A DNA stretch of 64,000 nt, taken from assembly GCA_015832175.1 (NCBI GenBank), contig WJXW01000010.1:1860001-1924000 (forward strand), in the 5' to 3' direction. Positions 11,862 to 25,237 of this stretch are shown piece by piece. The position numbers were made by a program, and so were the translations under genes. Each line of letters begins with the position of its first letter. Positions within the stretch are counted from its first letter, which is position 1. The notes beneath the pieces are model-generated. The model made no database searches and had not been told where the DNA came from. It saw nothing but the letters and a program-made list of their open reading frames with translations. This DNA is from Paraphaeosphaeria minitans. Its lineage: Eukaryota > Ascomycota > Dothideomycetes > Pleosporales > Didymosphaeriaceae.

Positions 11862-12325
11862 AGAAATGCTTAACGTGTATAAAATATAACTATATTTATA
11901 AGGTTTATGTTTAGTCTAGAAAATATAGAGAATATGTTTATTAAGGTTAATATTATAATATGCGCGTTTTAGAGTTTAAGTTTAAGCGTTTGTTAGTAAA
12001 AAAAGAGAAATTACGTATATAGATAAAAAGTTAAGAGAAACGTAGAAGGCTGTGTTTAAGGCCTATAAAGAGGTGTTAGAGAAATTATAGGTTACACGTG
12101 TGTGTGAAGATTAGTTATATTAGTAAACAGACTTACTAAATAAGTGTACTAAAGATGCAATAGCAGTTAAAGAGAAGAATATTAAAGAGGCTAAATCTTA
12201 TAAAGCTATTAATCTAGTGGTTAATAAGACTCCTTTAGGTTCCTTCTTATCCCTTATGATATAGAGCGCTTTTAAGGATTTCCTATTAGAATTCTAGGAT
12301 AATCTGGTGCCTTTACTGTCTTAAG
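11862..12325 (+). pseudogene. Antisense accessory ORF of gypsy 2 with Zn2Cys6-like cysteine pattern (RIP relic)
   Basis: Plus-strand frame inside a minus-strand element, between its 3' LTR and the chromodomain end. A segment at about 11864-11955 shows C-x2-C-x6-[C]-x8-[C]-x2-[C]-x6-[C], brackets marking tyrosines explained by RIP of cysteine codons. A Lys/Glu-rich helical stretch follows, and the frame ends in TAA at 12323-12325. One apparent frameshift lies near 12045. Same position, orientation and spacing as the ORF in gypsy 1. Confidence 0.6.
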
Positions 12326-15300
12326 TACAAATGTTATTATACTGTGTAAGTTGTTAGTAGAGTTCTTTAATCTTTTGTTAATAGTTTCCTAGATAGTTCT
12401 TTAGTTCCTAGGTGTTTTTGCTGTGTGGGTAACCTTTCTACTTAATAAGGTACGCGTTGCTATACTAATTATATTCTAGAATTCTTTTAACCTTAAATTT
12501 ATTTTCTTCCTTAGCTCTGTAGTAGAAGGCGATTCTAACTAGTGTATTAGGGTTTGCTGGTTCTAGTAGTAATTTATAGAATACTAGGTGTATCTTTGCA
12601 TCTAGCGGTAGTTCTAACTTATAGTTTACTAGTAATATTTACTTAGAAATGTAAAATAGTCTAACCTTAATATAATCTAGTTTCTTATGTTTTTTCTTCT
12701 AAGTTTAAAAGTTCTTTATAAGCAGATATGCTTTATCCCCTTTCTTTAGCTAAGGTGCTATTTTTTGTTTTCTATTTTAATATAAAATTAATTGCTACTA
12801 AGCTTTCTTAAGATTCTCTTAGAGTTGTTAGTGTATTTTCTTTATATTTTCTACTATATCTATAGCTTCTTTTACTTTAATTGTTATAGGAAATTGTTAA
12901 TTAAAGAGATGTAGGTGTCTTCTATAGTTTATATAGAACAGTGTATGTCCTAATACTACTAATACCTTGTTATTATAGGCTAACTGTGCTATAAGTAGTA
13001 ATAAAACCTAGTTATTCTTCTAACTGTTATAGTAGATGCGTAGGTACGTTTCTATAGTTTAGTTTATACGTTCTATCTATCTGTCTATTTATAGATAGTA
13101 AGCCGTTAATAGCTTTTGTTTTGTTCTAAGTAGGGTTATAAGCGTTATCTAATAATTTAATATAAAGAGCTTGTCTCTATTACTAATAATTATTTTTAGG
13201 ATTCTATAGTGTCTAATTAGTCTGTCTAGGATAAGAAAAGTGAGTTCCTTTGCTATTATTCTTTTAAGGCATAGAATAAGCTTAACATACTTAGTTAGTT
13301 AGTAGACTATTACTAGTATACTATTATATTTAATTCCTGTTGTTAGATCTTTAGAGTTTAGAATTCCTATAACAAAATCTATAGCGATGTCTTCCTATAG
13401 TGCTGTTAGTATTCTAATTACTTATATCTCTCTATATTTAAGATATGTGCTATGTTTATTTCTCTAGTATTCTATATATTTATAGATGTAAGTTATTACA
13501 GCTTCCTTAATTCCTTTAAAGGTGTAATTCCTTTAGATAAGTTTTATTATTTTTGTGATACCCAGGTGTCTGTACATAGGGTTATTGTGGTATTATTAGA
13601 TAATCTCAGTCTATAGATATTCTAGAACTTCTTAGTTAATTACTAAAAGTTAATTTAGTTCTACTGTTAGCTCTAGAGATCTATCTTTGGCTTTACAAAG
13701 GATTATAGAGAAGGTTTTTACTTTTTCTCCTACTAGATTACTTTGTTAGCTAAGAGCGTCTGCTCTGCTATTTTCTTTTCTAGCTATATAGATAATTTTA
13801 AACTTATATTACCTAGTAGTTTATAACTATCTTTGTTGTTATAGTGTAAGTTCTTTTGTTATTATAAACCTTAGAAGGTTCTTGTAATCTGTGTAGATTT
13901 CTAGCGTTAAGTAACTAAGCGTATAAATCCTCTAGTGCTTTAAAGCTTTAATAATAGCGTAGAGTTCTTTATTATATACGTTGTATTATGTTTTGGCGTT
14001 ATTAAATTTGCATAAGTAATAGGCAATTAGGTACTATTTACTATTATATTCTTATTTAGTGTAGGCGCCTAGCGCAAGATCGCTAGCGTCTGTTTTAAAG
14101 CGCAGTGGTTTATCGCTTCTAAAATAAACAAGGATAGGTTCTATAATACATGCTGTCTTAAGGAGTTAGAATAACATTCTATACTTATTTATCTATTTAA
14201 AGGGTATGTTCTTCTTTGTAAGATTTGTTAAAGGTATTGTGACCTTTACGTAATTTTAGATAAATTGTTGATTAAATCTACAAAATCCTAAGAATTCTTA
14301 GATATTCTTAGCTATCTTTAGTATTAGCTAGTTCTTAATATATTTAACTTTACTTAGTGCTATCTTAATTCCTTCTATAGTAATAATGTGTTCTAGGAAT
14401 TTAAGTTATCTAACGTTAAACTTACATTTCTTAAGTTTAATGTAAAGGCATACTTTATCTAGTGCTTCTAGTACTGTCTATATATGCTTAGTGTGGTCTA
14501 ATTCGTTTTTAGAAAAGACAAGGATATTATCTATATATGTAATAATAAATATGTCTAGATGTTTGCAAAGTACGTTGTTAATAAGTGCTATAAAAGCTGC
14601 TAGTGCGTTTATAAGTCTAAAAGGCATAACTTTATATTTAAATAGTCTATAGCGTAATTAAAACGCTATTTTCTATTCTTTACCCTTTTTAATTCGTATA
14701 AGGTGGTAACTGTCTCTTAGATCTATTATTATAAATATCTTAGCTTAAGATAGTTAATCTTATAACTCTATAATATTTAGTAGTAAATATTAGTTCTTTA
14801 TTATTATGTTATTAAGTTGTTAGTAGTTAACGTATAGTCTATCTAATCTATCCTTTTTCTTAACAAATATAAAAGGGCTTACTACTAGTAATTTTAATAG
14901 TTATATATATCCTTTCTTAAGGTTTATCTTAATAAAATTACGTTCTTTAAGGAGTTCTTTTTCTGTCTTACTATATAGTAGTCTAAAGGGTGGCGTCTTC
15001 CCTTCTTCTAGGTCTATTATAAGATCCTAGGGTTAATGTTTAGGTAGGTTTGCTTTTCCTTCCTTTTCTATAAATATATATATCTATTTCCTGTACTCTC
15101 TTAGTAAGGTAAAGGGTGTATTGTTATCCTCCTTCTCGCGCTTCTTAACCTAGTAGTTCCTACTAGCGTCTACTAATGTATGCTTCTGTTTTTTAACTAT
15201 TTGTTATAGTATTATATTGTTAATAACTCCCTTATCTACTATTATTTTTAGTTAATACGTAGGCTTTACTTATAATACATAATTACAGCGTTTAAATAAT

Positions 15301-16294
15301 ATTTTCTTTATACTCTAGTTGATCTGCAGGTTGTATATTATTAACTAAGGTAATCCTAAGACTAACTTATACTTAGATTCTAGTAAGATATCTAAAGTAA
15401 GTTCCTCTTTATGTCCTTAGACTGTTATTATGGTAGTAACCTCCTAGTATATTTAAGGTGTCTTAGGCATTAGAGATCTATTTGCGACATAGATAATATA
15501 GGGTACTTCTTTCTCTAATATTATAAGTCCTACTTATCTTACTATTTAATAAGATATAAAGTTCCTTCCTACTCTTAAGTCTATAAGAGCTTAAGCCTAT
15601 ATTCCTTTAAGCTATACTAGTAGCTTAACTAATACTGTGCTTACTATAGTATATAATTTAATAAAGGTGTTTTCTTGTCTAAGTTTAGGCCTAAAAAAGA
15701 CATCTATTTGTATAAGTTATAGTTAAGTTCTAGTGCCTAGTATGCGTTTCTAAGCATCCGCTTCTATTGTTATTCTTAAGTATGTAGCTTATATAAATTA
15801 TCTTCTTCTTCTTTTTCCTACAAGGATGTTCTTCTGTTTTTTCTCCTACAGTCTTTACTATTTCTATGTACTAGTTAAATTAGTAGCTCTATTATTACTT
15901 CTTATATAGGGTAGTTTACAAAGCTGTCCAAATGTTTAGCTATATAGTAGTATTTACAGTCTTAGTTTAGACACGTGTACTAGTATAGTTATATATAGTC
16001 TCTATTAATAAGCATATTATAGCATTTGTTACCCTTTAGCGTAAGGTAAGGAAAGTATTTTACTTATTATTTATCCTAGAGGTGTTTGTTATAAGCTGCG
16101 ATAAGGTAGTCTATTTATATTTATCTATAGCGCAGTTTTCTTCTAAGTTATTTCTTATTCTCCTCTTTCTCTATCTTATATTATACATATATTAGTTCTT
16201 CGCAGTGCGTCCACATACAGAATGAGTGTGTAGGATTTTAGTAGTCTAGGTAGTACTTTAGTACGTAGTCTAACTTCTTATTTTTATAGGATTA

Positions 16295-16489
16295 TGTTGA
16301 AGTAAAACACTCACTTCCGTGATTCTTTCTGGATCCACTAATTCAGATCACAGGATTCTTGCCAAGAGGCTCGTTTCTTTTGTATATAGTCTGCCCTTTC
16401 AGCATCCTTTCCTACAATCAGCTCTTTATATTCTTTACAACTCTACTCCTGAATATCCTGTAATAGTTCAAGCCCTTTTTACTACAACA
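16295..16489 (+). repeat. 5' LTR of copia element B
   Basis: 195 bp from TGTTGAAG to CTACAACA. It retains many C and G positions mutated in the 3' LTR (23367-23561); the small open frame at 16319-16516 lies in it by chance and is not a gene. Confidence 0.93.
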
Positions 16490-19400
16490 GTTATAAGCCT
16501 AGCGCTTAGAACGTAGGACAATTCTCCCTGCCTACTTAGTAACGCTCAAATTATTATACAACACTCTATTTAGAACCTCTCTACGATACAACCCCCTATT
16601 TCTAATTACAAAAATTATTAAAATAGTAGAAGTATAGCTTATTAATCGCGCTAGTTAGCCTTACTAGTTTGTCCAGCTTTAATTCTAAGCAAACTTAAAA
16701 GGAATCTAGAACTAAATTAATCTAGAGGCGATTAACGCTCTAGTAATTAATTACACAAAGCTAGAATAACCTCCGCTCCTACAGAAACTATTACTAATTG
16801 TAGATATAGCCTCTGTAGCAAGTATTTAATTATACAAAGCAGAGCTTACTAAGTATAAAATAGATAAAGAGAGCTTTCTTTTATAAATAGCGGAATACAG
16901 AGTAGTAGTTTTAGACTAGCAAGTAGACTATACTAAAATACAGAATTTCTAGACTTAGGTAAACGCTATAGTATCGCCTAATCTACTTACTCCTGCCATA
17001 ATTACTCTAGTTAATACACGCTAAACTACGCTTTAGTCCCTAATTTAACTCTTAAAGAAAGATCTCGCACCAAATAAAGAAGCTACATAGAACAATGTTT
17101 AAGCTTTATACCGCGCTTATTTTAAGAAGGCTAAGTAGGCAAGATAAAGTCCTAAGACCTAGTTTAAAGAGTGGCAGCTCCTCTATTAAAAAGCAAAGAC
17201 CTACTTAATTAGTGAAATTAGCGGACCACTTACTATCTAAAATTTCCTAGATATAATTGCCGCGCGTATAGCACTAGATTAGGCCTAATTAATAAACTAA
17301 CAGCTAATCTAGGATAAGACGCTAGGACAGAATCAGATCACGCTAGACGATCTAGGGAAAGTATTTTCGGCGCTTATCTAGGAGTATTTAAGCTAATCTA
17401 GTTCTAATAAAACAAGTAGGGTATTTGCCACTTTTAATGGATTATTAAGACAATCTACTAACTCTAATAGTTCTAGTTTATCTCATTAGACAAAGAAACA
17501 ACTAAACTATCCCTATAAGCCCTATACTTATAGGTAGAAACTAATAGAGTGCTAAAGACTTTAAACCGCAATAGCTAGATCACCTTAGGATAGAACATTG
17601 TTATTTAATCTTACTAATAAAGAAAAATTAGAGATTCTTAATTAACTTAAGCAGCCTAAGTAGTCAAACCTTTATAATGCGATTACAAAGGCAGGATAGA
17701 ATAAGAAATAATCCTCTACTAAGACTATTAAGTATCCTAGTAGTATTACTACTGCTCTACTGAACCTATTCAATCTGCCTACAGATAATGGAACATTAGG
17801 TGTCTACTCTACTCTACATTCTAACGCTTATCCTCTATTAGAATGTACGATACTAGACAGTGCTGTAGCAGTTCACCTAGTTAATAATTGCGAAAGACTT
17901 ATTCCTAGGACGTTTTAATTATTAAACAAGAGTGTAGAGGCAGGTACATAAAGCCTCCTAATCTTAGGAATTAGTAATAGACTAATTAAGAAAGCTTTAT
18001 ATAGGAAAAATAAGAGATTTACAGAAGATCTGCTACTCTAAGGAGTAAGAGTAGTAGAAGGCTTTTATATAAATATTATATTAGAAGCTCTTTTAAAGAA
18101 AGTAAAAATTTAGTACTTTAGTTTAGATTACACTCTTAGGATTAGAAGCCTAGAATAAAGCGTTATCTTAGTAGACCTAAGATGCGAGTATAACCTTACT
18201 TTCCTATAATATAAGCTAATCTGCTCTTGTCTAATTATTATAAGTGTGACTACTAAAAGATTATCCTAGGTTAATATTAAGAGATTAGATTCTAAGGACC
18301 TCTAGCACCTTCAAGCAGGGTATACAGGAAGTAGAGCCTTATAAGCTCTAGTAACTGTAGCCTAAGGTGTAAAGATCACTAGAATATTAAGAAAGGATTG
18401 CAAGTACTGTGCTACTATACACGTAACCTAGGTAATCTCTAAGAGACCTAGAGAATAATTACCTAGGCTATTTCACTTATTATCCTAGGATCTATTTAAT
18501 ATGCCCACTACTTAAAATAGAGAAAACTAGGTTTTGCTAATTAAAGAAAATTTTAGTAAGAAACCTTACGTTTTTAATCTTAGAACAAAGACGCTTTCTA
18601 AGATAATAAGAGTGTGGCAGGATTTCTTAGCTCTTGTTAATACAAAATACAAGCTTTAAATTACAAAAATCTACTAGGATAATAATACAGCAACACTTCT
18701 ATAGAGAGGGAAATCCTAGTACAAATTTTAGGCTAATTAGGAAGGGATAACAATTAGCAGACTACCGCCCTATACACATAAGCCTAATAGCGCTGCAGAA
18801 AGAGCAGGCTAAGAGCTTATAACAAAAGCAATTAAAATATAAATAAGCGCAAATCTACTATTAAATCTCTAGCCTAAGATTATATAAGCGGTATACTGGC
18901 TCTAAGGAATAATTCCTAGCCTAGCATTAGGCTATTAATTACCTAATAAAACGTTAAATACTTAGTTTAGACAATATTTTTGTTATTTTAAACTAGTAAA
19001 AACATAATATAAGACAGCTAATCTTTGTCTAAACTAGAGTGCTGTCTACACCTATAGCTACTAAGCTTACCTTTTAGATTAGGAGCGTGTAGTTAGGCGA
19101 GATAGAAGAGGATTTAAAGTGAATCCTAGGGGCTATATTAGATACCTAGTAGACTACAAAGCTTCTAATATCTACTGAATATAGATTCCCTAGCTCAATT
19201 AGGTAATTACTACACAAAACGTAAGGTTTAATAAGTCCTTATTTTATAAAGGATTAGAGAAATAATCTATTCTAAAGATAGAAGCGTTAAAAATAGTAGA
19301 AAGCCTCTAAGAAGGAGAGCTAAATAATCTAAGAGAAGCGTATAAAGACGCACTTAATATTCTTCCTAAAATAAATAAGTATATAAGAACCGCTACTAGA

Positions 19401-22400
19401 CCTATAGGTGACCCTTAAGTAATTAAAAGTAAAGTAGGCTAGCTAAGCGATTAGGAACCTAAGGTACCTACTACTAAGCGAGCTGTAGGCTTAGCTAGCT
19501 AGTAGCTAAGAATTTGCTTAAGTAGGAAAGGAAGCACAGGACTTATAACCCCTAATTAGACACTAGAGCTAGGTGATTTTAGGGGTGATCTGTTAAGCGA
19601 TTAAAAGATATCTGGCAGCCACTAGAACACTACTAAGAGAGCTGGCCTACTAGAATCTAGGGATTTAATACCCTATTTATTAGTAGAAACTAATTAGGTT
19701 ACTAATTAACCTAGCGCAGATAACTTAATTACGCTAGACAAAGTAGATAACCTACTAGCGCACTAAAGGCAAAGGCAGATCTATCTAGAGGCAAGTAGAA
19801 TAAGTAGGCGAAATTATAGTAAAGCACTAGAAATTAACTAACTAATAAATTGCTATCTACTATTGCGAAGATTAAGGAAGTAAAATAATTAGGACAATTA
19901 GCTAGAGGGTAGGTAGAAGCTAAGTGCTTATACACTAATTGCTAATTATCTTCAAAGTAATCTTAATGTAATATTAGAGTACATATTTATACTAGGAGTA
20001 GTAGAGGCCTAGTCTAAGTAAGAAGAATATATTACACTAAATATAATAGTATTCGCTTCTATACTTAGAAAGGCGCCTAGAGCGTCTTATGCAGCTTAGA
20101 CTTACAAAAATAAGCTTACACTAGAGCTAACCCTATAGAAACACCTTTATAATTATCTATATAGGAAGCTATTCCTCCTTACCACTTACAAGGAGATTTT
20201 AACTTTGCAAAATAAAGGTACCTAAATAGAGATTAAACAATTAGAGGTGTTAGAGCGACTGCTCCCTTTAAAGTAGGTCTTTACCTATAAGTTTAATTAA
20301 AATAGATACTTTAAAAAGTGTAAAGCTTAAATTATTGTAAGAGGAGATCTACAGAAAAAGAATACTCTCTACTCTACTTATACTGCTACCCTAGCAGTAA
20401 GATCTTTTTAATTAGCTATAGCTCTAGCAGCAGAATTCAATCTAGAAATCTTATAATTTAATGTAGTAGGAGCGTTTCTAAATGCTTTTATTACAGCTAC
20501 TAATCTAGTAACTTATAAATTACCTAATAGTTTTAAAAAGCTAAGAAAGTGTGTAAGATTAAATTAAGCTTTATATAGCTTAAGAGATTTACCACTTCTT
20601 TAGTATAAAGAATTTGCGGGATTACTACGATCTTATAGACTCTTAGCTTCGCTAGAAGAGCTATGCCTTTTCTTTAATAGTAATTAAAGTATTATTATTC
20701 TATTTTATATTAACAACATTCTTCTTCTCTATTATAAGAGTAAAGAGAAAGAAGCTCTAGATTTTTAAAAAAAGATTGCGAATAAATATAAGATTAAATT
20801 AAAAGGACTAGTAGAGTAGTTCCTAGGTGTTTAAGTAATTAGGGACAGAGAAGCAAGATCAATTTCTCTAGTCTATAATACCTATATTAATAAGATCACG
20901 AAAAAGTTCAACCTTTTAAACTCTAAGAGCTTCCCTCCTACACTTCTATTAGTAGAAGATCTTGTTCTAAGCACAGGAGAAGCCACTCCTTAATAAATAA
21001 AGCTCTTTTAAGAAGAGGTGAGATTAGCTCTTTACACAGCAATTATACTACGCCTAGATATAGCCTTTGCAGTGTTAAAGCTATTACACTTTCTAATAAA
21101 TCTAAGTAAAGAACACTTTACTGCCATTAATCGTGTGATCCTTTACCTCTATTAAACTAGATAATAGGCTATAGTCTTTAGTGGCTACAATAGACCTAAT
21201 CTGCTAATATATAGAGATGCCTTATTTGCTAATAATCTAATATTACAGCGATCTTCCTATAGATATATTATCTTATTGTTTAGAGGAGCTATCCTATAGA
21301 AAGCAGCTTAATAGAACACAATCACCACTTTAATAATAGAAGTAGAGCTTCTAGCGCTTAAACATATAAGTAAAAAAGCTATAGCGATTAAGAGATTCTT
21401 TACTAAGCTTACTCTAGATCTAGGACCTTTATAGAAGGTCTATTGCAATAATCTTTAAACTATTTATTTAGTAATTAGAAAGAACAAAAGAATTACTACT
21501 TAACTGCGCTATATAGATATTTAGAATATGTGGTTGCGGTAAGAGTATGCGAAAGGATCATTTTAAGTAGAATATCTTCTAACTAGCGAAATACTAGTAG
21601 ATAGCCTTACAAAGGCTCTTACTTATTAGTAGTTTAATAGATTTAAAAGGCTATTAAATCTGTAAGATATAAGCACAATAATTACAGAATAAGACTAGGT
21701 AAGTAGAGAAATAATCTATTAACTACCTAGAATTATTAATTTAGAGCTAGGAAACAAGAAAAGAAAAAAAAAAGAAAGAAAAGATTAGAGAGAGAACAGG
21801 AATTAGAGGAAGAGGAGATTAAAGAGCTTATCTATAAGTATATAGACCCTCTTCTTTCTCTGCTTAATTGCAGGGGTGTAAGAATCTCCCCTATAATTAG
21901 TAGTAGGAGATTCTCCCTATCCTCCTCCTCTCCTCCTCTCTATAGCAGGTAATAGCTTACCCTAGCCTCCCCTCCTTTAATTAGTAGGAGGAGAAGCACT
22001 TACCTAGCCTCCACCCTACTTTAGAGCTAATAGGCCGCTTATCTAGCTATTTTAATTAAAGTATTAGCTGCGACCGCGCTACTCCTTAATAGATAGGGCA
22101 GGAGGGTAATTACCCTATCCTCTACTAAGGATTAGCTAGAAGGGAGGGAGTAGAATAGTAGCTATATGCTAAGCTTACTCCTTCTAACTACTAGTAAGAG
22201 GAGGAGCTTATAAGGCTATTTTAACCCTTTTATACAGCTTAGTAATTAGCCTCTCCTATAGAAAGTATTAGCTAAATCTAGAATAAATCTTAAAATAAAA
22301 GCTTATATTAGCACCCTCTAATAGTTAATAGCAGATAAAATCTATAGCTAGAGTCTAAATATGCGGCTGGCTATAGAAATAATTAGTAAAATTAGCTAAA

Positions 22401-23366
22401 GTAATAAGATAACCCTATATATAGTAGTGTAAGAGTAGGTAAAGTAGGCATAGCAGCGCCTACTTAAGCTTAAAGTGTTATTATAGTAGTGTCTATTACT
22501 CTTTCTTACTAGAGCTCCTTTTAAGCAGCCTAAGTAGCTTACTTATCTAAGAGTACTAAGCAATCGCTAGGGGCCTAGAGCTAGGGCAGAAGGAGCTAGT
22601 AGAGTAGAAAAATCTTAGTAGGAGGATTAGGAGCTTTATTTAGCAGCTTTTATAGTCTTTGCTACGCGTGCTTTAGCTAGGTTATTAGATATCTAAAAAA
22701 GTTAATAAAGCTCTAAATAATAGAAAGAGCGTAAAGTAATAATTAGAAGAAGATAACTTACTATAAAGTAGTAGGATTTAAAGGCTTAAACTAGTAGGCT
22801 TAAATTAGATAGGAGGTTAAAGCGTTAAAAGTAAAAGATTAAAGAGAGAAGATTAAGCGCTAGCAAAGGGCTTATATACTCTACTACCTATCTAATTATT
22901 AAGCGCTAAATGCGCTCTTTCCTTACTACTTATTTCTCTTACTACTGCTCTTTCCTAATTAAAACGCGCCTGCCTATTGTACTTACTAGCTAGTAAGAGC
23001 GGGGAAATTACCTTACAGTTAATAGGAAGTAAGTAAAAAGAGTAGTAGAATAAAAGCGTTTACGCTCTAGGCCTTTGTGCCACGCTTATGAGCTCCTAAC
23101 CTACTAGAAGAAGAGATTCTAGACACAATTCATAATAGGATTTATAATTTAAAAGATAAATAGTGATTGTTTTGCTATTATAATAAGTAGGGGGTAATAG
23201 AATCGCTGTTCTTAAGATAAGGAGATTTAGAAGAATAATTCTTAATAGTTTTTTAATCTTTAAACAGCCTTTAGACAGTTTTTTAAAGATCTTTAGGAAA
23301 GATTTAGATAATTACAGATTACTTCTTAGGATAGGTGATCCGCTTTAAGCGATTACCTAGGGGGTG

Positions 23367-23561
23367 TGTTAAAGTAAAACACTTACTTCTATAATTCTTT
23401 CTAGATCCACTAATTCAGATTATAGGATTCTTACTAAGAGGCTCGTTTCTTTTGTATATAGTCTGCCCTTTCGGCATCCTTTCCTACAATTAGCTCTTTG
23501 TATTCTTTACAACTCTGCTCCTGAATATCCTATGATAGTTCGAGCCCTTTTTACCACAATA
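23367..23561 (+). repeat. 3' LTR of copia element B
   Basis: 195 bp from TGTTAAAG to CACAATA (RIP form of CACAACA), followed by the TSD copy GATTA at 23562-23566. Confidence 0.93.
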
Positions 23562-24825
23562 GATTATATTCCTTTTAGTGCCTAGTAGGGTTCTATATAG
23601 TCCTAAATATTTAGTTTATACTTAAGTAACATAGGGTTGTCTTCTTCCCGCCTACTTTATAGGTAAAGAGTAGGAGATCTTAGTATCTCTTCTACGTCTT
23701 CTACGTTGTAGTATACGTTAGAGTTGTCTTCTAGATCTTTATATAGTTATAAGTTAGGTAAATCTAATTACTTACTTTGTTCTAGTGTAACGCGTTAGTA
23801 ACTAAATAGTGTTATAATAACTTTCTATTCTTTATTAGGTTCTTAGTCCTTAATAGTTAGTACATTTAACTTAGTTTAATAGACTTTATTCTTTAATCTA
23901 CAGTTTCTAGCTATATAGCCTAGTTTACTATATATAAAGCATTTATAGGTCTTAGTTATTAGTTATTAACTTCTAATAGAGACGCGTTTATTAGGCTGCT
24001 TAGGGCCTATCTTTCCTCCTTTTCCTTTGCCTATATAGTTAAACTAGACATCTTCTATTAGTTTATATCTCTAGTAGTTCCTTAGCTGTTGTTTTTAGAT
24101 AATTCTAATAGGGTTCTTATAAACTACTTTTACTAGTTATCTAAAGCTTATTGCCCTAGGGTTTTAGTAGAACTCCTATTATAATAAAAACTATTCTCTA
24201 CTAATTCTAATAGTTTCTTTATATAGTTCTTTAAGGTTAGTAATTTGTGCACTACTATATAAAAGTTCTTTACATAGTTTCTGTTTAAGTCCTTATTTAT
24301 ACATGTCCTAAAGAGATTTATTGTCCTAGTTAAGTTACACAGCGTATTTACAAAACTTAGCTATATACTTAGCTACTAATTATTTCTAAGTTATAGTCTA
24401 AATCTTTACTTTTATAATAGAGTCTTTGTTAGTAATCCTAAAGAGTTATTTAAGGTATTTTTTAAAGTTGTTATAATCCTTAATAATATTAACTATATTA
24501 GCGTATTTGTTTACGTAATTATTATTATTATTGTTGTAGTCTATTCCTAGGTACTTTTTAAGGTAAGGATAAATCTATAATCCTATATCTCTTTATATAT
24601 ATATTGCTACAAAGATAACCTTCTTTTTATCTTTAAGGGGTTTGTCTAAGTTAAAGAAGTAGAGGTCTAACTAGAGAATCTAGACGTTAGTTTAAGATTG
24701 TTCGCTAAAGTAGAGATTAGGTTTATACACCTTACTACTATCTTTTATAGAAGTAATTTTAGCGGCACCTAAAGCTGTAGAAGAGGTAGGAGTTTGTAAA
24801 GTACTTATATTAAGGGTGTTTAAGA

Positions 24826-25237
24826 TATTAAATCTAAGAGGGTAGCTAGTCCTAAAGGGTTAAAGTTAGTTCTTAGGCAGGAGTACTTATAGAAGGTAGA
24901 AGGTCTTATTAATATATTAGTATGTTAATAAAGTGTAATAATTTAATAATTTAGTCTGCTAGAATCTAAACAATAGATTAATAAATAGATTAAACACGAG
25001 TATAGAGAACCTATCCTTACGTTCCTATATACTTTAAGCAATTAGTGGACTAATCGCTCTAATTAAACTAATTAAGCACTAATTAGTTACTTAGTATATT
25101 AAGTGCTTAGTCTAATTAGTTATCTTGGCGCTCTAATCACACTAATTAGATTACGTAACCTTTTGTGCTGTGTTACTCAAATAACAAATGTAGATACATA
25201 TAAAGATCCTAGGAGGCCTAGCCTTCGGATCTTAACA
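24826..25237 (-). repeat. 5' LTR of gypsy element 2
   Basis: 412 bp; on the plus strand it begins TATTAAATCT (RIP form of TGTTAAATCC) and ends GATCTTAACA. The TSD copy GTGGT follows at 25238-25242. Confidence 0.9.

Larger units (their letters stand above)
16295..23561 (+). mobile_element. Complete copia-type LTR retrotransposon B nested in gypsy 2
   Basis: A 7,267-bp element with identical-length 195-bp LTRs (16295-16489, 23367-23561) and a perfect 5-bp TSD GATTA (16290-16294 and 23562-23566) inside the gypsy 2 gag-pol region. Plus-strand remnants appear in copia order: gag (about 16560-17700), protease (about 17770-17930), integrase (about 18380-19150, with a PPYTHKPNSAAER segment), reverse transcriptase (about 20370-21150) and RNase H (about 21190-21650). 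The polypurine tract CTAGGGGGTG abuts the 3' LTR. Stop codons from RIP occur throughout. Confidence 0.93.
11257..25237 (-). mobile_element. Complete gypsy-type (chromodomain) LTR retrotransposon 2, interrupted by copia B
   Basis: Minus-strand element bounded by LTRs 11257-11667 (3') and 24826-25237 (5'). Flanks are GTGAT (11252-11256) and GTGGT (25238-25242), a TSD differing by one RIP-type change. Reading from high to low coordinates: gag with a zinc-knuckle remnant (about 23900-23960), then, across the copia insertion, protease (about 15620-15200), reverse transcriptase (about 15000-14160), RNase H (about 14130-13730), integrase (about 13700-12700) and chromodomain (about 12480-12420). A polypyrimidine stretch (11670-11685), complement of the polypurine tract, abuts the 3' LTR. 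Without copia B it would be about 6.7 kb, a normal length. It is inactivated by RIP. Confidence 0.9.
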
